NCBI GenBank assembly: GCA_036303105.1
Contig: JAXJBF010000097.1
Coordinates: 1-14,015, forward strand
Direction of reading: 5' to 3'
Length of the DNA stretch: 14,015 nt
From: UMGS1590 sp036303105
Lineage (GTDB): Bacteria > Bacillota > Peptococcia > Peptococcales > Peptococcaceae
A program made the translations under genes and the position numbers. Shown one piece after another: positions 1 through 6,668 of the stretch. The notes under the pieces were generated by a model. It was given only the letters and a program-made list of their open reading frames with translations. It was not told the origin of the DNA and made no database searches. How positions within the stretch are numbered: the stretch's first letter is position 1; each line of letters opens with the position of its first letter.

Positions 1-3
1 GCT

Positions 4-32
4 TTGACTCGTGCGTATTTCCAAGATTTACG
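4..32 (+). promoter_or_regulatory. Possible promoter of the tRNA-Ser gene
   Basis: A good -35 match, TTGACT (4-9), is followed 17 bases later by a weak -10, TTTACG (27-32). Initiation would fall near position 39, about 18 bases before the tRNA. The -10 matches consensus at only 3 of 6 positions, and the tRNA could instead be read from a promoter outside the window. Confidence 0.3.
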
Positions 33-56
33 AAAAACGCGTTAAAAATTTTATAT

Positions 57-144
57 GGAGATGTACCCAAGTCGCTGAAGGGTCCGCACTCGAAATGCGG
101 TAGGCGCTTCACGGCGCGCGAGAGTTCAAATCTCTCCATCTCCG
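57..144 (+). tRNA. tRNA-Ser (anticodon CGA)
   Basis: The 88 bases fold as a class II tRNA. Acceptor arms GGAGATG (57-63) and CATCTCC (137-143) pair fully, with discriminator G144. The anticodon stem CCGCA/TGCGG (84-88/96-100) closes a 7-base loop with CGA at 91-93, which reads the serine codon UCG. A long variable arm, typical of serine tRNAs, lies at about 101-119. The T arm is GAGAG/CTCTC around TTCAAAT. The 3' CCA is not encoded and must be added after transcription. A terminator follows directly. Confidence 0.97.
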
Positions 145-147
145 TTA

Positions 148-182
148 CGCCAGTTTGCACGCGTGTGTGAACTGGTGTTTTT
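148..182 (+). terminator. Intrinsic terminator after tRNA-Ser
   Basis: CCAGTTTGCAC (150-160) pairs with GTGTGAACTGG (165-175), including two wobble pairs, around the loop GCGT. Five T residues follow at 178-182. It separates the tRNA-Ser transcript from tRNA-Val, which has its own promoter. Confidence 0.75.
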
Positions 183-200
183 GATATGGACAGAAAAAGC

Positions 201-228
201 TTGACATTCGTCAAATCTGTGTTATGAT
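201..228 (+). promoter_or_regulatory. Sigma-70 type promoter of tRNA-Val
   Basis: A perfect -35 box TTGACA (201-206) and a near-perfect -10 box TATGAT (223-228) are separated by 16 bases. Initiation is expected near 235, a few bases before the mature tRNA 5' end at 242. This is the strongest consensus promoter in the window, as expected for a stable RNA gene. Confidence 0.85.
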
Positions 229-241
229 TAATATTGTCTTC

Positions 242-315
242 GGGCGGTTAGCTCAGTTGGTTAGAGTATCTGCTTGACATGCAGGGGGTCGCTGGTTCGA
301 GTCCAGTATCGCCCA
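242..315 (+). tRNA. tRNA-Val (anticodon GAC)
   Basis: The 74 bases form a standard class I cloverleaf. Acceptor arms GGGCGGT (242-248) and ATCGCCC (308-314) pair, with discriminator A315. The anticodon stem TCTGC/GCAGG (269-273/281-285) holds the loop TTGACAT, with GAC at 276-278 reading valine codons GUC and GUU. The T loop is TTCGAGT (296-302). CCA is not encoded. The gene has its own promoter and terminator. Confidence 0.97.
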
Positions 316-325
316 GACCCAAAAG

Positions 326-359
326 AAAAACGCATTCTGTAAAAAGAGTGCGTTTTTTT
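326..359 (+). terminator. Intrinsic terminator after tRNA-Val
   Basis: AAAAACGCATTCT (326-338) pairs with AGAGTGCGTTTTT (345-357), with one G-T wobble, around a short A-rich loop and runs into seven T residues (353-359). The A-run on the 5' side makes it potentially bidirectional. Confidence 0.85.
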
Positions 360-372
360 CTTTGCCTAGATA

Positions 373-381
373 TGCTATAAT
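373..381 (+). promoter_or_regulatory. Extended -10 promoter of the DUF2156 gene
   Basis: A perfect TATAAT (376-381) is preceded by TGC (373-375), giving an extended -10 element. No good -35 is present at the right distance; that position falls in the T tract of the tRNA-Val terminator. Initiation near 388 would leave a leader of about 57 bases before the ATG at 445. It probably drives the 445-5631 gene block. Confidence 0.6.
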
Positions 382-444
382 TTGATATTGTACGGCAAAT
401 CAGTAGGAATGCTAAAAGAATAAATTGAGAGGTGTATTCATTTT

Positions 445-1383
445 ATGCTAGGTTTCAAGGAACTGGAGCTGTCAGACAAGGATATTTTGAACCGATTTTT
501 TGCAGCTTGTCAGAACCAAAACACGGAATGTTCATTCACCAACCTGTTCATGTGGCGTCGTTGTTACGCTGTGCGTTGGGCGGTGACTGACAACCATTTG
601 ATTGTTGAGCCGAATGCATTTGAAGAAAGTTGGATTTTACCACCGTATGGTTTGGAAGAAGACGACGAGCTGTTTCGTGCGGCTATTGAGCATGCGGATG
701 AAGATTATCGTGATCGAAATAAACGCTTGGTCATTCGTGCCGTGACAGAACGCGATAAGGAACGTTTAGAACGTTTGTTTCCTGGAAAATTTGAGTTCGA
801 AGAAGAACCTGATATTGAAGATTATATCTATGATGCTGAGAAAATGCGTACGTTAAAGGGGCGTAAGCTGAGTAAAAAACGTAATCATATCAACGCTTTT
901 AAGTCTGAACATCCAGATTATGAACTGGTTCCATTGACGCCATACAATGCAGAATTGGCATGGGACTTTGTAGAGCATTGGTGTGGCGAACGTAACCGTG
1001 AAGAGGGCATCAATGATAGTTTGCTTTGTGAACGTGAAGCGATTGCAGATGCGTTAATGAATATGACGGCATTAGGGTTCAAAGGGTTGATGATCCGTGT
1101 TGATGGACGTATCGTGGCTATGACGTTTGGTGACATGGTGAATCGTGAGACCGTGCTTGTGCATGTAGAAAAAGCCTTTGCTGAATACAGAGGGCTGTAT
1201 CCATTGATCAATCAGGAATTTTTGAATTATTATTGGCAGGATGCACTGTATGTCAATCGTGAAGAAGACATGGGTTTGGAAGGATTGCGTCATGCAAAAC
1301 AGTCGTACTATCCTGTGTATCAGGTAACCAAATATAAGGGTGTGTTGAAAGATGAGCCAGCAACAGATCAGAATGGCCACTGA
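445..1383 (+). CDS. DUF2156 protein, phosphatidylglycerol lysyltransferase C-domain-like
   Basis: A 312-residue cytosolic protein with no signal peptide or membrane segment. It carries the family hallmarks of DUF2156: CSFTNLFMW (29-37), a lysine/arginine-rich stretch around DAEKMRTLKGRKLSKKRNH (130-148), VHVEKAFAEYRGLYPLINQ (239-257) and YVNREEDMGLEGLRHAK (269-285). DUF2156 shares the GNAT-like fold of the soluble aminoacyl-transfer domain of MprF, which moves lysine from Lys-tRNA to phosphatidylglycerol, but stand-alone copies lack the MprF membrane flippase and their substrate is unknown to me. The start is set by GAGAGGTG (427-434), 10 bases before the ATG. The 3' end overlaps the next gene, an Eis-like acetyltransferase, by 32 bases, so the two are probably co-translated. 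Family assignment is firm; function is not. Confidence 0.88.
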   Translation: MLGFKELELSDKDILNRFFAACQNQNTECSFTNLFMWRRCYAVRWAVTDNHLIVEPNAFEESWILPPYGLEEDDELFRAAIEHADEDYRDRNKRLVIRAVTERDKERLERLFPGKFEFEEEPDIEDYIYDAEKMRTLKGRKLSKKRNHINAFKSEHPDYELVPLTPYNAELAWDFVEHWCGERNREEGINDSLLCEREAIADALMNMTALGFKGLMIRVDGRIVAMTFGDMVNRETVLVHVEKAFAEYRGLYPLINQEFLNYYWQDALYVNREEDMGLEGLRHAKQSYYPVYQVTKYKGVLKDEPATDQNGH

Positions 1384-2506
1384 TGCTGATCGTGAAGCAA
1401 TTGAATCAATTTGGAATTACTGTTTTCATGATGGTGAATCGTTTCAGCGGTGGTATTTTTCGCAGTATTATCGTAAGGACGAATGTATCGTTGGTTGTGT
1501 AGATGATAGGCCGGTGGCAAGCTTGCAGGTGATTGATCTGCCGACGGTTGTACGCGGGCGTTGTTTGCGTGCTGGATATATTGTGGGTGTAGATTGTTTA
1601 CCAGAATATCGCGGTCTTGGCTTTACACGTCGATTGATGGAAGAGGCGCTCAACCATTATGCACCTGTTCATGGCTTGCAATTACTTCATTTAATGCCGT
1701 TTGAAGCAGATTTTTATGAGCCATATGGTTTTGTATTCAGCGATTACCATTTTAATATGGATTTGGATATTGAAGAGTTTTATCGCTCAGAAAATCGTAA
1801 CGTAGCACATGCGTTTATGTGGCAGGCGGTAAATGTTGATGCGCTAGAGCAAATGGTACCACAATTGGATCTTGTCTATGATCGCTGTATGGCACGTTAT
1901 GACATGTATGTTATGCGCAAAGGCCTGCGTCGTTGGCGCGCGTTAGCAGATGATTTGGCGATGGAAGGCGGCTTCTTGAAGCTGCTTTTAAATGAACATA
2001 AATCCCCGGTAGGGCTGTTGGCCTATTCTGTGAAAGAAGATGCACTTTTTATCCGAGAAGCCTTAGCCATTGATAGCAAGGCGCGCCAGGCAATTTATTA
2101 TTTTATTGCCAGCCACCGCTCTCAGGTAAAAAAAGTGCAGTGGTCAGCACCAGAGGATGAGGCGATTGTTTTTCGACGTAAAAAAGATAAAGCAGGTGTG
2201 ATGTATCAGCCTTTTATGATGAATGCAATTCTTGATCCTATGATTCTGCCGCTGTTTGCTTCTGCTGTACCGTCCCAAGATCTGGATTTCATGGTGAAAG
2301 GCTATGGCGCATTCCGTTGGCCGAAGGGCGGTCGATGCTTAGAACAATTGACGCATACGACGACTGAGTTGATATTAGATTGTAGTCAGTTGACGCAGAT
2401 GGTATTTGATCGAAGTTGGGCACCAGCAGAAAATGATGATGTGTTTGCATTAATGGCAGCGCTCTTTACAAAGAAGACGTGCATTTTTAACAATGAGTAC
2501 TTTTAA
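1352..2506 (+). CDS. Eis-like GNAT family N-acetyltransferase
   Basis: A 384-residue cytosolic protein predicted to transfer an acetyl group from acetyl-CoA to an amine. The acetyl-CoA binding motif is at about 76-96 (YIVGVDCLPEYRGLGFTRRL), with the pyrophosphate loop EYRGLG. The segment MPFEADFYEPYGF (115-127) matches the Eis/YkkB group, where a tyrosine here acts as general acid. A second GNAT-like half and an SCP2-like C-terminal region (about 290-384, with MVKGYGAFRWPKGG) fit the Eis architecture and its usual length of about 400. The chain ends in phenylalanine, as Mycobacterium tuberculosis Eis does, where the terminal carboxylate is catalytic. The ATG at 1352 lies inside the DUF2156 gene and is preceded by AAGGGTG (1336-1342). 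The later ATG at 1373 has no ribosome binding site. The substrate cannot be read from sequence. Confidence 0.87.
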   Translation: MSQQQIRMATDADREAIESIWNYCFHDGESFQRWYFSQYYRKDECIVGCVDDRPVASLQVIDLPTVVRGRCLRAGYIVGVDCLPEYRGLGFTRRLMEEALNHYAPVHGLQLLHLMPFEADFYEPYGFVFSDYHFNMDLDIEEFYRSENRNVAHAFMWQAVNVDALEQMVPQLDLVYDRCMARYDMYVMRKGLRRWRALADDLAMEGGFLKLLLNEHKSPVGLLAYSVKEDALFIREALAIDSKARQAIYYFIASHRSQVKKVQWSAPEDEAIVFRRKKDKAGVMYQPFMMNAILDPMILPLFASAVPSQDLDFMVKGYGAFRWPKGGRCLEQLTHTTTELILDCSQLTQMVFDRSWAPAENDDVFALMAALFTKKTCIFNNEYF

Positions 2507-2536
2507 GAGCGGTTCATATTGCAATTCGCTTTAAAA
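2501..2536. other. AT-rich inverted repeat at the end of the Eis-like gene
   Basis: TTTTAA (2501-2506, including the stop codon) plus AGCG (2508-2511) pairs with CGCT (2527-2530) plus TTAAAA (2531-2536), with one bulged G and a 15-base loop. No T tract follows, so it is a poor terminator; it may slow decay or weakly uncouple the upstream genes from fakA. Confidence 0.35.
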
Positions 2537-2547
2537 TTGGGTATCCT
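2519..2547 (+). promoter_or_regulatory. Weak candidate promoter upstream of fakA
   Basis: TTGCAA (2519-2524) and TATCCT (2542-2547) have ideal 17-base spacing and 4 of 6 matches each. It sits in the 106-base gap before fakA. It overlaps the 3' arm of the inverted repeat at 2501-2536. It could give fakA expression independent of the two acyltransferase-like genes. Confidence 0.28.
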
Positions 2548-2599
2548 TTATGTGAGTGCAATCATATTTTAGTGGTGTAATATCCCAGTTTTGTACTGT

Positions 2600-2606
2600 A
2601 GGAGGT
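2600..2606 (+). promoter_or_regulatory. Ribosome binding site that fixes the fakA start
   Basis: AGGAGGT lies 6 bases before the ATG at 2613. The reading frame is open further upstream to a GTG at 2556, but that codon has no ribosome binding site, so the 19-residue extension is rejected. Confidence 0.85.
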
Positions 2607-2612
2607 CCAGCG

Positions 2613-4268
2613 ATGTCTTTTGAGCTGACGATAGAAACAATTACCGCAGAACGATTTTTCAATATGGTTCTTGCGGGTGCAGATAATTTAGATTTACATA
2701 AAGAAAGCGTTAACCAATTAAACGTTTTCCCGGTTCCTGATGGTGACACAGGGACAAATATGGCGATGACAATGCAATCGGCGGCAAAATTTATCCGCCA
2801 GGCAGAAACGCCAAGTGTTGAAGAATATGCGAAACAAGCTGCTTATGGTGCTGTAATGGGAGCGCGCGGAAATTCGGGCGTTATTTTTTCTCAGATTTTG
2901 ACTGGTTTTGCAAAAGCAATGAATGGTCAGACAACAATTGATGCGCAGGGCTTGGTCGCGGGCTTTAATGGCGGCGTTCAATCGGCGTACAAAGCGGTAA
3001 GTAATCCAATGGAAGGCACCATTCTGACTGTTGTGCGCGAAGCTGCGGAAGCTTTGTCTGGACAGTATAAAAAAGGAATGGACATTCTCGAGTGCCTGCG
3101 CATCTACATTGCCGCTGGACATGAATCATTAAAGCGTACACCAGATTTGTTGCCTGTGTTAAAACAAGCTGGTGTTGTCGACGCTGGAGGCAGCGGTTAT
3201 TTATATGTTATTGAAGGAATGCTTGCTAGTCTTGAAGGAAAGACCATTGAAAAGTTAGATGTTGAACCTTCTGGCGAAGCAGATCTTAATGACCAGTTTG
3301 ATCATTTCTTTGCATCTCCTGAAGATATTGTCTATCCATATTGCACAGAATTTCTTGTTCGCACAAAGAAATTGGATGTTGAAGAAGATATTAGTGTTTT
3401 AAAAGATATGCTTCATGATCTTGGTGATTGCATGCTGGTTGTGGGCGCAGGTAATACCATCAAAGTGCATATTCATACCAATCAGCTGGCTCGTGTGATT
3501 GAATGTGGCGCGTCACTGGGAGAACTTGATGATATTAAGATCAATAACATGCGTTCTCAGAATAAAGCCTTGCAGAATAAGGGGCAGCAATCAAACGCAC
3601 CAGCTGTTTATAAAGATGCCATTATCGTTGTTTGCAACGGTGATGGCTTGGCGGATATTTTTAATGGCCTTGGCGCAACACACATCATAAGTGGCGGGCA
3701 GACGATGAATCCAAGCACACAAGACTTTTTGGATGTATTGGACCAGATAGAAGCAGAAACCATTTATATTCTGCCAAACAATAAGAACATTATTATGACT
3801 GCCCAGCAAGCTGCTGGTATGGCAAAAAATGATCATGTTCATGTCATTCCATCAAAAACTTTCCCACAAGGGATTTCGGCCTTGATGGGCTATATGCCGG
3901 AAGCGGATGCTGAAGAAAATATCAATAACATGATAGGTGGTTTAGCAGCAGTGCAAAGTGGGGAAATCACCCAGGCAGTGCGTGATACCACGATTGATGA
4001 GGTTGATATCCGCCAAAATGAATATATGAGCATTCTTGATGGAAAAATCATTGCTTCTTGTACGACGCTGGAGGAAGCTGTTGATGCTATGGTTGAAGCG
4101 ATGGTGGACAATGATGCTGAACTGATCAGTTTACATTACGGCCTTGATGTGAATGCTGATGATGCGGAAGCATTGGTAGAAAAGCTTGAAGGAGAATATG
4201 ACGACGTCGACTTTGAACTCTACGACGGTGGACAGAGTGTATATCATTACATTGTGTCTGCGGAATAA
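2613..4268 (+). CDS. fakA: Fatty acid kinase ATP-binding subunit FakA (YloV, DAK2 domain)
   Basis: A 551-residue cytosolic protein, the usual FakA length. FakA binds ATP and phosphorylates a fatty acid presented by a FakB protein, giving acyl-phosphate for phospholipid synthesis. The N-terminal DhaL domain (about 1-208) shows NVFPVPDGDTGTNM (37-50), whose two aspartates D43 and D45 bind Mg-ATP, then GARGNSGV (83-90) and DAGGSGYL (190-197). The middle domain has C244 and HIHTN (286-290), matching the Cys and two His residues that are important in Staphylococcus aureus FakA. The C-terminal domain (about 333-551) is typical of the YloV family. A DegV/FakB gene follows 13 bases later, its expected partner. 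In many Bacillota an Asp23/YloU gene precedes yloV; here an Eis-like gene does instead. Assignment is firm. Confidence 0.95.
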   Translation: MSFELTIETITAERFFNMVLAGADNLDLHKESVNQLNVFPVPDGDTGTNMAMTMQSAAKFIRQAETPSVEEYAKQAAYGAVMGARGNSGVIFSQILTGFAKAMNGQTTIDAQGLVAGFNGGVQSAYKAVSNPMEGTILTVVREAAEALSGQYKKGMDILECLRIYIAAGHESLKRTPDLLPVLKQAGVVDAGGSGYLYVIEGMLASLEGKTIEKLDVEPSGEADLNDQFDHFFASPEDIVYPYCTEFLVRTKKLDVEEDISVLKDMLHDLGDCMLVVGAGNTIKVHIHTNQLARVIECGASLGELDDIKINNMRSQNKALQNKGQQSNAPAVYKDAIIVVCNGDGLADIFNGLGATHIISGGQTMNPSTQDFLDVLDQIEAETIYILPNNKNIIMTAQQAAGMAKNDHVHVIPSKTFPQGISALMGYMPEADAEENINNMIGGLAAVQSGEITQAVRDTTIDEVDIRQNEYMSILDGKIIASCTTLEEAVDAMVEAMVDNDAELISLHYGLDVNADDAEALVEKLEGEYDDVDFELYDGGQSVYHYIVSAE

Positions 4269-4281
4269 GTGAGGTTGATTC

Positions 4282-5157
4282 ATGAGAATAGCGATTGTAA
4301 CAGACAGTACTGCCGATATTCCACAGCCTTTGGTAGAATCTTTGAATATAAAAGTGATTCCATTGTCTGTGCATTTTGGTGGTAGAGCCTATTTGGATCG
4401 TATTGATATCTCAAACGAGGAATTTTATAATTATATTGGAACGGCAAAGACCTTGCCAACAACATCTCAGCCGTCTCCGGCTCAATACTTGGATGTGTAT
4501 CGTGCTTGTAAAGAAGAAGGGGCAGAGCGCATTTTATCCATACATATTTCATCTGAGATGAGTGGGACTTATCAGGGCGCAAAATTAGCGGCAGAAATGA
4601 TCAAAGATGATATTCATGTTGAAGTGATTGATAGCCGGACTGTTACGATGGGATTGGGTTTACAAGTTGTTTCATTGGCTCAGTATTTGCAGGCAAATTC
4701 GAATATTGGCTGGGATGACTTCATGGCATATGTTCAGAAGGTTGTTCAGAGCACAAGAATCTACTTCTTGCTGGATACATTGGACAATTTGCAAAAAGGC
4801 GGTCGAATTGGTAAAGCGAGTTACTTGGTTGGATCAATATTGAACATCAAACCAGTGCTTGTTGTTGAAGATGGTTTTATTAGTGCTTATGAAAAAATCC
4901 GCGGTAAAAAGATTGAAAAAGCTATCGATCATTTAACCGATATTGTTGTAAATAAAATGGATCCTGCAAAGAAATCATATATTGTTTTAGGATACAACAA
5001 TGAGGCGTACTTACACGTTCTTAAAGAATCGCTTTTGCCGAAGCTGCAGAAGCACTTTGGTATTTCAACGCTAGAGCCAGACAGTTATGAACTGGGGAGT
5101 GTAGTAACGACACATATTGGACTTGGTGGCATTGGTGTAGCATTTTATCAATTATAA
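4282..5157 (+). CDS. DegV family fatty-acid-binding protein (FakB)
   Basis: A 291-residue cytosolic protein of normal DegV length. DegV/FakB proteins hold a single fatty acid and deliver its carboxylate to FakA for phosphorylation. Motifs seen: IVTDSTAD (5-12) at the N-terminus, TTSQPSP (60-66), the ligand-site segment SSEMSGTYQGA (90-100), the LDTLDNLQKGGRIGKA stretch (164-179) and HIGLGGIGVAF (278-288) near the C-terminus, a variant of the common H-x-G-P-G signature. GAGGT (4271-4275) precedes the ATG at 4282, and the gene starts 13 bases after fakA, so the two are one transcription unit. Genomes usually carry several FakB paralogues with different chain preferences, so I leave the number unassigned. 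The family is clear; the preferred fatty acid is not. Confidence 0.92.
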   Translation: MRIAIVTDSTADIPQPLVESLNIKVIPLSVHFGGRAYLDRIDISNEEFYNYIGTAKTLPTTSQPSPAQYLDVYRACKEEGAERILSIHISSEMSGTYQGAKLAAEMIKDDIHVEVIDSRTVTMGLGLQVVSLAQYLQANSNIGWDDFMAYVQKVVQSTRIYFLLDTLDNLQKGGRIGKASYLVGSILNIKPVLVVEDGFISAYEKIRGKKIEKAIDHLTDIVVNKMDPAKKSYIVLGYNNEAYLHVLKESLLPKLQKHFGISTLEPDSYELGSVVTTHIGLGGIGVAFYQL

Positions 5158-5169
5158 GAGGTGGAAAGC

Positions 5170-5631
5170 ATGGACAACAAATTGAAAAAGATTGAACGAC
5201 GACTCGAAAAACTGTATCGCGTACAAAAGCAATTGGAAAGAAAACGCAAGAAATTAACGAAGGTTGCAACGAAGAGCAAAAAGAAAGCTGTTGCAAACAG
5301 TAAGAAATTGGCTGCTGCAAAGGTGCCTGTAAAAGTTGCTGCGAAGACAGGTACGAAAAAGAAAAAACTGCTCGGTATCGTTGGTGTTTCCATCGGTTTG
5401 GCAGTCGTCTCGACAATTGCAGCCGTGTTTGTTACCAAATTGATTCAACGTGCATCTGTTCAGAAAAACGCCGACAATAGAAATGCGTATGAAGAAAACA
5501 GTGATTATCCAGCCGGTTCAGGAAGTTCCGATTATGAAAAAGCGAGTCTTGAAGAATTGGAAGAAGCACTTCTTAAGGTTGAAAATCAACTCGATGAAGT
5601 AACGGCGGCCATTGAAAAAACGAAAAACTGA
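5170..5631 (+). CDS. Hypothetical single-pass membrane protein with basic N-half and acidic C-half
   Basis: A 153-residue protein I do not recognise. Residues 1-31 look like a short, highly charged amphipathic helix (IERRLEKLYRVQKQLERKRK). Residues 33-66 are a Lys/Ala/Val-rich linker resembling histone-like tails. One membrane segment follows (about 67-88, LLGIVGVSIGLAVVSTIAAV). The C-terminal 60 residues are acidic, with a helical, coiled-coil-prone end (LEELEEALLKVENQLDEV). Lysines immediately before the membrane segment predict a cytosolic N-terminus and an external C-terminus. The gene starts 12 bases after the FakB gene and ends 7 bases before a strong terminator, so it closes the fak operon. 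The ATG at 5170 is chosen because AAGAGGTGG (5156-5164) is placed correctly for it; an in-frame GTG at 5161 lies inside that site. The basic half could touch nucleic acid or phospholipid, which is inference. Confidence 0.8.
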   Translation: MDNKLKKIERRLEKLYRVQKQLERKRKKLTKVATKSKKKAVANSKKLAAAKVPVKVAAKTGTKKKKLLGIVGVSIGLAVVSTIAAVFVTKLIQRASVQKNADNRNAYEENSDYPAGSGSSDYEKASLEELEEALLKVENQLDEVTAAIEKTKN

Positions 5632-5637
5632 TCTGTT

Positions 5638-5677
5638 AGCCCATCGCCAGGAAATGGTGATGGGCTTTGTATTTTTA
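5638..5677 (+). terminator. Intrinsic terminator closing the fak operon
   Basis: AGCCCATCGCCA (5638-5649) pairs over 12 bp with TGGTGATGGGCT (5655-5666), with one wobble, around the loop GGAAA. A T-rich tail with a run of five T residues follows (5667-5677). Confidence 0.88.
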
Positions 5678-5690
5678 TTGATAAAAAGGC

Positions 5691-5719
5691 TTGCGCATGC
5701 GTCACAAAGATGATATACT
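5691..5719 (+). promoter_or_regulatory. Extended -10 promoter of rpsB
   Basis: TGATATACT (5711-5719) combines an extended TG with the -10 box TATACT. The -35 TTGCGC (5691-5696) is at ideal 17-base spacing but matches at only three positions. Initiation near 5726 gives a leader of about 113 bases before rpsB. Confidence 0.7.
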
Positions 5720-5738
5720 CTTAACGTTGTAAAAAACA

Positions 5739-5802
5739 CGGTTCTTTGTTCCGCGCTCTGGAGCTCACAGGGGTGAGAGGGACGCGTAAAAAAATAGAAC
5801 CG
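5739..5802 (+). promoter_or_regulatory. Structured 5' leader of rpsB, candidate autoregulatory element
   Basis: An outer 7-bp helix CGGTTCT/AGAACCG (5739-5745/5796-5802) encloses a CGCG/CGCG helix (5752-5755/5783-5786) and a terminal hairpin CTCAC-AGGG-GTGAG (5764-5777). An alternative pairing GTTCC/GGGAC (5748-5752/5779-5783) competes with the CGCG helix. It lies wholly within the predicted rpsB leader, 36 bases before the start codon. Autogenous control of rpsB-tsf by S2 is established in gammaproteobacteria; that this element does the same is inference. Confidence 0.5.
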
Positions 5803-5838
5803 GAAGAAAAAATCCAAATTATGAGAGGAGGTGCCAAA

Positions 5839-6576
5839 ATGTCAGTCGTATCTATGAAACAACTTTTAGAGGCTGGGGTACATTTTGGTCATCAAACACG
5901 TCGCTGGAATCCTAAAATGGCGCCGTACATTTTTGCAGAAAGAAATCAGATCTACATCATTGACTTGTCTAAAACTGTCAAGCTCATCAATGAAGCATAT
6001 GATTTCGTAAAAGAAGTCGTTGAAGAAGGGAAGCCAATCCTGTTTGTTGGTACTAAGAAACAGGCTCAGGAATCCATCAAAGAAGAAGCTGTTCGTGCTG
6101 GCGAATACTATGTCAACGAAAGATGGCTCGGCGGTATGCTGACCAACTACAAGACCATCGAAACCCGTATCAAACGTCTCTTCGAACTCGAAAAGATGGA
6201 AGAAAACGGCACGATGGAACTTCTTACCAAGAAAGAAAAAGCCATTCTTCTTGGTGAAAAGGAAAAGCTGGAACGTTTCCTTGGCGGTATCAAGAACATG
6301 CCAGAACTTCCAGGTGCTATCTTTGTTGTAGACCCTAAGAAGGAAAAGATTGCTGTTCACGAAGCACGCAAGCTTGGTATTCCTGTCATTGGTGTTGTTG
6401 ACACCAACTGCGATCCAGACGAGATCGATTATGTGATCCCTGGTAACGATGATGCAATCCGTGCCGTTAAGCTTTTGACTTCCGTCATCGCAGACGCTGT
6501 TGTTGAAGCTAAGCAGGGTGCAGCAGGCGCTGAAGAAGTTGAAGCAGCTGAAGAAGAAGCTGCTGACGCTGAATAA
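5839..6576 (+). CDS. rpsB: 30S ribosomal protein S2
   Basis: A 245-residue structural protein of the small ribosomal subunit, located between head and body and needed for S1 docking and mRNA binding. It matches S2 throughout: GVHFGHQTRRWNPKMAPYIF (13-32), FVGTKKQAQ (69-77), ERWLGGMLTNYKTI (94-107) and the second signature around PGAIFVVDPKKEKIAVHEA (158-176). The coiled-coil insertion at about 112-150 is normal. The C-terminus is an Ala/Glu-rich tail, common and variable in the family. AGGAGG (5826-5831) sits 7 bases before the ATG. An earlier in-frame ATG at 5821 and the open frame up to 5746 lie in the leader and ribosome binding site and are rejected. Codon use is strongly biased (many AAG, ATC, CTT), as in tsf, fitting very high expression. 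Confidence 0.98.
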   Translation: MSVVSMKQLLEAGVHFGHQTRRWNPKMAPYIFAERNQIYIIDLSKTVKLINEAYDFVKEVVEEGKPILFVGTKKQAQESIKEEAVRAGEYYVNERWLGGMLTNYKTIETRIKRLFELEKMEENGTMELLTKKEKAILLGEKEKLERFLGGIKNMPELPGAIFVVDPKKEKIAVHEARKLGIPVIGVVDTNCDPDEIDYVIPGNDDAIRAVKLLTSVIADAVVEAKQGAAGAEEVEAAEEEAADAE

Positions 6577-6588
6577 GATTGTTGATTT

Positions 6589-6625
6589 AGGTAACCGAAT
6601 TGGGCTCAATGAGGTTACCTTTTTT
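6589..6625 (+). terminator. Terminator/attenuator between rpsB and tsf
   Basis: AGGTAACC (6589-6596) pairs with GGTTACCT (6613-6620), followed by T6 (6620-6625). Inside, ATTG (6599-6602) pairs with CAAT (6607-6610) around GGCT, and the two helices are joined by facing GA/GA dinucleotides, which could form tandem sheared G-A pairs. No convincing promoter is visible before tsf, so partial readthrough probably sets the S2 to EF-Ts ratio. Confidence 0.8.
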
Positions 6626-6668
6626 AAGATGAACTTATCGTTTTAACGCATTATTAGGAGGAATTATA

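Noticed and set aside
57..445. A functional link between the tRNA genes and the DUF2156 aminoacyltransferase-like gene
   Set aside because: Attractive because MprF-type domains use aminoacyl-tRNA, but two terminators and a separate promoter lie between them, and MprF uses Lys or Ala rather than Ser or Val in known cases.
2556..2612. A 19-residue N-terminal extension of FakA from GTG 2556
   Set aside because: There is no ribosome binding site before 2556, and AGGAGGT lies directly before the ATG at 2613.
5161..5169. GTG start for the 153-residue membrane protein
   Set aside because: The GTG is part of the AAGAGGTGG ribosome binding site that serves the ATG at 5170.
5746..5838. An N-terminal extension of S2 from the TTG at 5746
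   Set aside because: It would run through the structured leader and the AGGAGG site; the ATG at 5839 has ideal spacing and gives the normal S2 N-terminus.
5866..6609. A 247-codon open frame on the minus strand across rpsB
   Set aside because: It is a shadow of rpsB. The strong codon bias of this gene avoids TTA, CTA and TCA, which are the codons that create minus-strand stops. The translation is Phe/Asn-rich with no recognisable domain.
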